Origin: Glandiceps talaboti | Lineage: Eukaryota > Hemichordata > Enteropneusta > Spengelidae | DNA: 40,000 nt | Direction: 5' to 3' | Assembly: GCF_964340395.1 (NCBI RefSeq) | Contig: NC_135560.1 | Coordinates: forward strand, 21,096,675 to 21,136,674 | Part shown: in pieces, positions 38,297 through 40,000 of the stretch | How positions within the stretch are numbered: position 1 is the stretch's first letter | Layout: each line of letters opens with the position of its first letter | Translations under genes and position numbers: made by a program | The notes under the pieces: generated by a model | Told to the model about the DNA's origin: nothing | Seen by the model: the letters and a program-made list of their open reading frames with translations, nothing else | The model's database searches: none

Positions 38297-38648
38297 CATG
38301 CATGTATGTATGTATGTATGTATGTATGTATGTATGTATGTATGTATGTATGTATGTATGTATGTAGGTAGGTAGGTAGGTAGGTAGGTAGGTAGGTAGG
38401 TAGGTAGGCATGCATGTATGTATGTATGTATGTATGTATGTATGTATGTATGTATGTATGTATGTAGGTAGGTAGGTAGGTAGGTAGGTAGGTAGGTAGG
38501 TAGGTAGGTAGGCATGCATGTATGTATGTATGTATGTATGTATGTATGTATGTATGTATGTGTGTGTGTGTATGTATGTATGCATGTATGTATGCATGTA
38601 TGTATGTATGTATGTATGTATGTATGTATGTATGTATGTATGTATGTA
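38297..38648. repeat. TATG/TAGG compound array with higher-order duplication
   Basis: The block CATGCATG + TATG run + TAGG run occurs twice (from 38297 and from 38409). A third CATGCATG at 38513 leads into TATG, a short TGTG run and further TATG with CATG variants to 38648. The higher-order period is 112 then 104 bp. Long minus-strand Tyr/Ile/His/Thr/Leu/Pro frames (164 and 192 codons) are artefacts. Confidence 0.96.
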
Positions 38649-38794
38649 CTTCATATGAGTATAATAAAAATGGAAATGAAAATAAATGGAAATGAAAGTA
38701 AGACAAGCAAATTCGATTTAATTTGAGAGAATGAATGTTCATGGTCTGTGGGTTTATACTGTATTTATGAATGCACATCTCTACCCACATAGTC

Positions 38795-38826
38795 AAAATA
38801 GTTTGGAAGTGAATCCAAACTATTTT
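38795..38826. other. Perfect 12-bp hairpin with 8-nt loop
   Basis: AAAATAGTTTGG (38795-38806) and CCAAACTATTTT (38815-38826) are exact reverse complements around the loop AAGTGAAT. Confidence 0.8.
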
Positions 38827-39407
38827 CGCTGACGTCTTCGTCGGCATCGTCATAGATGTCCTACTAATTGGCTCTTGTCACGAGCAAGACACGCGAAACA
38901 TGGGATTTTAGAGATTATCAAGTTTTGTATAATCGGATCAAATCACGAAAAATTGCGATAGTTTCACTAAAATGGCATATACTATGTACGAAACATAAAA
39001 TATGTTTGTTGACGCAACATCTTGAACGGTACCGTAAAGGGCCTGTAGGTTTGCGCCCTTTGAACACCATCTGATTACTATTCCAGGGTGGAGGGGGGGG
39101 GGAGCAATTCAATTTACAATACAACTCCAGTTGTGTTTGTAATTTCCACATATTTATTTTTTCCTACATGGATGTCAGGTTTCTCAGCTAAAGCTCAAAT
39201 AGCGACTAACACAACATGTTGGCTTCGCCAGTGCGAAAAAAGACAAATAAAAGCATGCAAAATTTACCCCAAATGTTTTTTTTTTCAAATTCAAGGGTAA
39301 ATCAGTACTTGAGTAAGTGTATCATTAGATATCATATCAGGTACAAACAAATGTATTTGTATATCAAGTTTATATTGAGTAATATCAATCTTCTATGAAT
39401 GGGACGG
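38827..39407. other. Non-coding DNA, nothing recognised
   Basis: Contains short chance frames on both strands (for example 38868-39074 plus and 38918-39151 minus) and a G homopolymer at about 39091-39102. Confidence 0.5.
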
Positions 39408-39928
39408 ACTTTATTTTATATGTTTATTCGTCTTCAGGCCACAGGCCAAAATGACAATTACATAACTTAATGAAAAACAGAATACAGTATAACAGGTTGC
39501 AACATGTTTCTTAGTTTATATGACCTTCGATAACTTTTTCAACATTCTACCACCATTCTCAATTAATATGCCAGGAATAATATGCTATGAAAACCGTTCT
39601 CACTTGGTCATTAAGAGAATCGATGGTTCGCTCATATACAAACAATAATACATATTTATTATATGCCTTCTCCAATGGATGTTGTGATGATAGTGTTGCA
39701 CAGTTAGTACCCCTGACATAGACACATATCGGCACAATCGTCCTTATCTAACCTATTCAACTTCCTGGGAGCACTTAATCTATTGCAGCCTCTGTCAGCA
39801 TAGGATTAAAGCATCCCACACAACACTTTCTGTCCCATACAGATCTCTAACTATACAGTTTGGTTGACTGGGTTGAAATCGTTAATCAGACAAAAGCCTT
39901 TAGTTTCTCACGACCTAATGACTTGTCC

Positions 39929-39930
<2 letters not shown>
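39408..39930 (-). mobile_element. Possible LINE 3' remnant
   Basis: On the minus strand the end of this stretch reads ATTTTGGCCTGTGGCCTGAA, then GACGAATAAA and AAAATAAA. A GGCC-type phrase next to a polyadenylation-like signal is what I associate with the 3' ends of CR1/jockey-like LINEs in invertebrates. Upstream on that strand is a roughly 50-codon stretch open in one frame (about 39550-39720), with no recognisable reverse-transcriptase motif. If real, the copy is truncated and dead. Confidence 0.25.

Positions 39931-40000
<70 letters not shown>
39929..40000. repeat. GATT tetranucleotide microsatellite, runs off the window
   Basis: About 18 perfect GATT units reaching the last base, so the full length is unknown. 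Confidence 0.97.

Noticed and set aside
38160-38853. Long minus-strand frames rich in Tyr, Ile, His, Thr, Leu and Pro
   Set aside because: They are translations of TATG/TAGG microsatellite sequence.

Overview
The window looks like nuclear DNA of an animal, most likely a marine invertebrate. It is AT-rich, gene-poor and full of long uninterrupted microsatellites and minisatellites. Its one confident gene is an intronless forkhead gene of the FoxQ2 class, which is known from cnidarians and many bilaterians. I cannot fix the phylum by eye; hemichordate, echinoderm, cephalochordate, mollusc, annelid or brachiopod all remain possible. Nothing suggests bacterial, viral or organellar DNA.

Layout. 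Bases 1-10,000 hold no convincing gene. They contain a compound tetranucleotide array (699-1024), a CT array (3124-3266), a TATG/TGTC array (4357-4478), a striking 31/48-bp minisatellite with an inverted copy at its right edge (4681-5412), and a CACAA/CGCAA pentamer array (8016-8166). Bases 10,000-20,000 hold more microsatellites, two weak exon-like stretches (10101-10572 and 19399-19538, both minus strand), perfect hairpins, and a diverged tandem duplication (18955-19309). Bases 20,000-32,000 hold trinucleotide arrays (21018-21080, 22701-22955), a MITE-like element with inverted ends (23832-24023), a compound array (24057-24302), and a 165-170-bp tandem duplication (29838-30172).

The FoxQ2 gene occupies 32767-34047 on the minus strand. 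Its start is fixed by an in-frame stop five codons upstream. A CCAAT-type palindrome and a minus-strand TATA candidate lie upstream of it. At 34600-34820 is a cluster of homeodomain-type sites, a perfect PBX-MEIS decamer, a CCAAT box and a TATA box on the opposite strand. Farther upstream are a phased trio of CRE-type sites (37664-37712), higher-order TATG/TAGG arrays (38297-38648), a perfect 12-bp hairpin (38795-38826) and a possible LINE 3' end (39408-39930).

How it works together: the picture is one developmental transcription-factor gene in a large non-coding landscape. FoxQ2 proteins act in anterior/apical neuroectoderm patterning, and the C-terminal EH1-like motif suggests Groucho/TLE-dependent repression. 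Long flanking DNA without genes suits a regulatory domain, but that is inference. Most other open frames are microsatellite translations, antisense shadows or chance frames with non-ATG starts.
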